NCBI GenBank assembly: GCA_910588405.1
Contig: CAJUPT010000047.1
Location: 22,147 to 28,424, forward strand
Origin: an uncultured Lachnospiraceae bacterium
GTDB taxonomy: Bacteria > Bacillota > Clostridia > Lachnospirales > Lachnospiraceae
DNA: 6,278 bases
Direction: 5' to 3'
In this document: piece by piece, positions 6,030 to 6,278 of the stretch
Numbering within the stretch: position 1 is the first letter of the stretch
Layout: each line of letters begins with the position of its first letter
Notes under the pieces: model-generated
Told to the model about the DNA's origin: nothing
Databases searched by the model: none
The model's input: only the letters and a program-made list of their open reading frames with translations
Made by a program: the position numbers and the translations under genes

Positions 6030-6074
6030 ATGAATGCTTTCGTGAATGCTTTTCAGATGAGTCATTATATGTAG
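6030..6074 (+). CDS. Possible 14-residue peptide with a tandem NAF repeat
   Basis: ATG starts a 14-codon frame, MNAFVNAFQMSHYM, ended by TAG. A GAGGG ribosome binding site (6017-6021) is 8 bases upstream, good spacing for translation. The coding part contains a 12-base tandem unit (TGAATGCTTT at 6031-6040 and 6043-6052) giving N-A-F-V then N-A-F-Q. It would be the only plus-strand gene in the window and I could not place a convincing promoter. The frame is short enough to arise by chance; I do not recognise the peptide. Confidence 0.25.
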   Translation: MNAFVNAFQMSHYM

Positions 6075-6080
6075 ATTCTG

Positions 6081-6124
6081 TGAAATGAAAAGCGGAAAAT
6101 CTCCGATTAATGAGATTTTCCGCT
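6081..6124 (-). terminator. Rho-independent terminator of the tRNA cluster
   Basis: On the minus strand a perfect 13 bp stem (6112-6124 with 6091-6103) encloses an 8-base loop and runs into TTTCATTTCA (6090-6081). It begins 14 bases after the tRNA-Leu 3' end. The plus-strand side is followed by GTCCC with no T-tract, so it acts for minus-strand transcription. Confidence 0.85.
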
Positions 6125-6137
6125 GTCCCAAGGGTCA

Positions 6138-6223
6138 TGCCGGCGACCGGAATCGAACCGGTACGGACGATTAGGTCCGCAGGATTTTAAGTCCTGTGCG
6201 TCTGCCAGTTCCGCCACGCCGGC
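6138..6223 (-). tRNA. tRNA-Leu (anticodon UAA)
   Basis: The 86-base length fits a class II tRNA with a long variable arm. The acceptor stem GCCGGCG (6217-6223) pairs perfectly with CGCCGGC (6139-6145), with discriminator A at 6138. The anticodon stem CAGGA/TCCTG encloses loop CTTAAAA, giving anticodon TAA at 6187-6189, which reads UUA/UUG leucine codons. The variable arm CGGAC...GTCCG and the T-arm ACCGG-TTCGATT-CCGGT are intact. CCA is not encoded (TGA follows the discriminator), so it must be added enzymatically. It lies four bases after tRNA-Val and shares its terminator. Confidence 0.97.
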
Positions 6224-6227
6224 TTCC

Positions 6228-6278
6228 TGGGGCCTATAGGGCTCGAACCTATGACCCTCTGCTTGTAAGGCAGATGCT
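6228..6278 (-). tRNA. tRNA-Val (anticodon UAC), 5' part cut by window edge
   Basis: The 3' 51 bases are present. The anticodon stem TCTGC/GCAGA encloses loop CTTACAA, with anticodon TAC at 6265-6267, for valine codons GUA/GUG. The T-arm ATAGG-TTCGAGC-CCTAT is intact, followed by acceptor strand AGGCCCC (6229-6235) and discriminator A (6228). CCA is not encoded. The D-arm and 5' acceptor strand lie beyond the window. It is the upstream member of a tandem pair with tRNA-Leu. Confidence 0.93.

Larger units (their letters stand above)
5643..6137. other. AT-rich spacer between the tRNA genes and the 105-residue gene
   Basis: No long reading frame is credible here. From the 105-residue gene outward the stretch holds a candidate promoter with a cre-like site (5730-5769), a very AT-rich block (about 5770-5900), a hairpin with a minus-strand T-tract (5923-5948), a possible 14-codon plus-strand frame (6030-6074) and the tRNA terminator (6081-6124). 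I see no riboswitch or T-box signature that I can name. Confidence 0.7.

Noticed and set aside
1..6278. CRISPR array, insertion sequence, phage or defence system
   Set aside because: No regularly spaced repeats, transposase or integrase coding region, terminal inverted repeats or defence-type domains are seen in any frame.

Overview
This window looks like chromosomal DNA of a low-GC Gram-positive bacterium, most likely a clostridial (Lachnospiraceae-like) gut Firmicute. That placement is an inference from protein style, strong GGAGG-type ribosome binding sites, AT-rich spacers, Rho-independent terminators with long T-tracts, and the gene families present (FtsEX next to a CdaR/PucR-type regulator, an MsmK/MalK-type ATPase, a YitT-family protein). 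Nearly everything is on the minus strand, so the genes are described from high to low coordinate.

Right end (about 6138-6278): a tRNA cluster, tRNA-Val(UAC), cut by the window edge, then tRNA-Leu(UAA) four bases later, closed by a strong hairpin terminator at about 6081-6124. Between the tRNAs and the next protein gene lies an AT-rich stretch of about 500 bases. It holds a second terminator-like hairpin, a possible 14-codon plus-strand reading frame, and the likely promoter of the next gene with an overlapping cre-like operator.

Middle (about 2835-5642): a 105-residue protein of unknown function, a YitT-family membrane protein, and an orphan carbohydrate-type ABC ATPase with a perfect terminator behind it. 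The ATPase departs from its family at three conserved nucleotide-site positions: the signature Ser is Thr, the D-loop Asp is Ala, and the H-loop His is Gln.

Left end (1-2835): a probable operon of a CdaR/PucR-type transcription regulator, ftsE, ftsX (11-base overlap with ftsE) and the first nine codons of a further gene. FtsE and FtsX form the ABC-type complex that activates peptidoglycan hydrolases during division or elongation. In many Firmicutes a secreted murein hydrolase or activator gene follows ftsX, which fits the partial gene at the left edge. No terminator is visible between the regulator gene and ftsE.

Most of the window is ordinary housekeeping content. The points most worth a second look are the altered ATPase, the unknown 105-residue gene with its putative catabolite-responsive control, and the structured AT-rich spacer before the tRNA genes.
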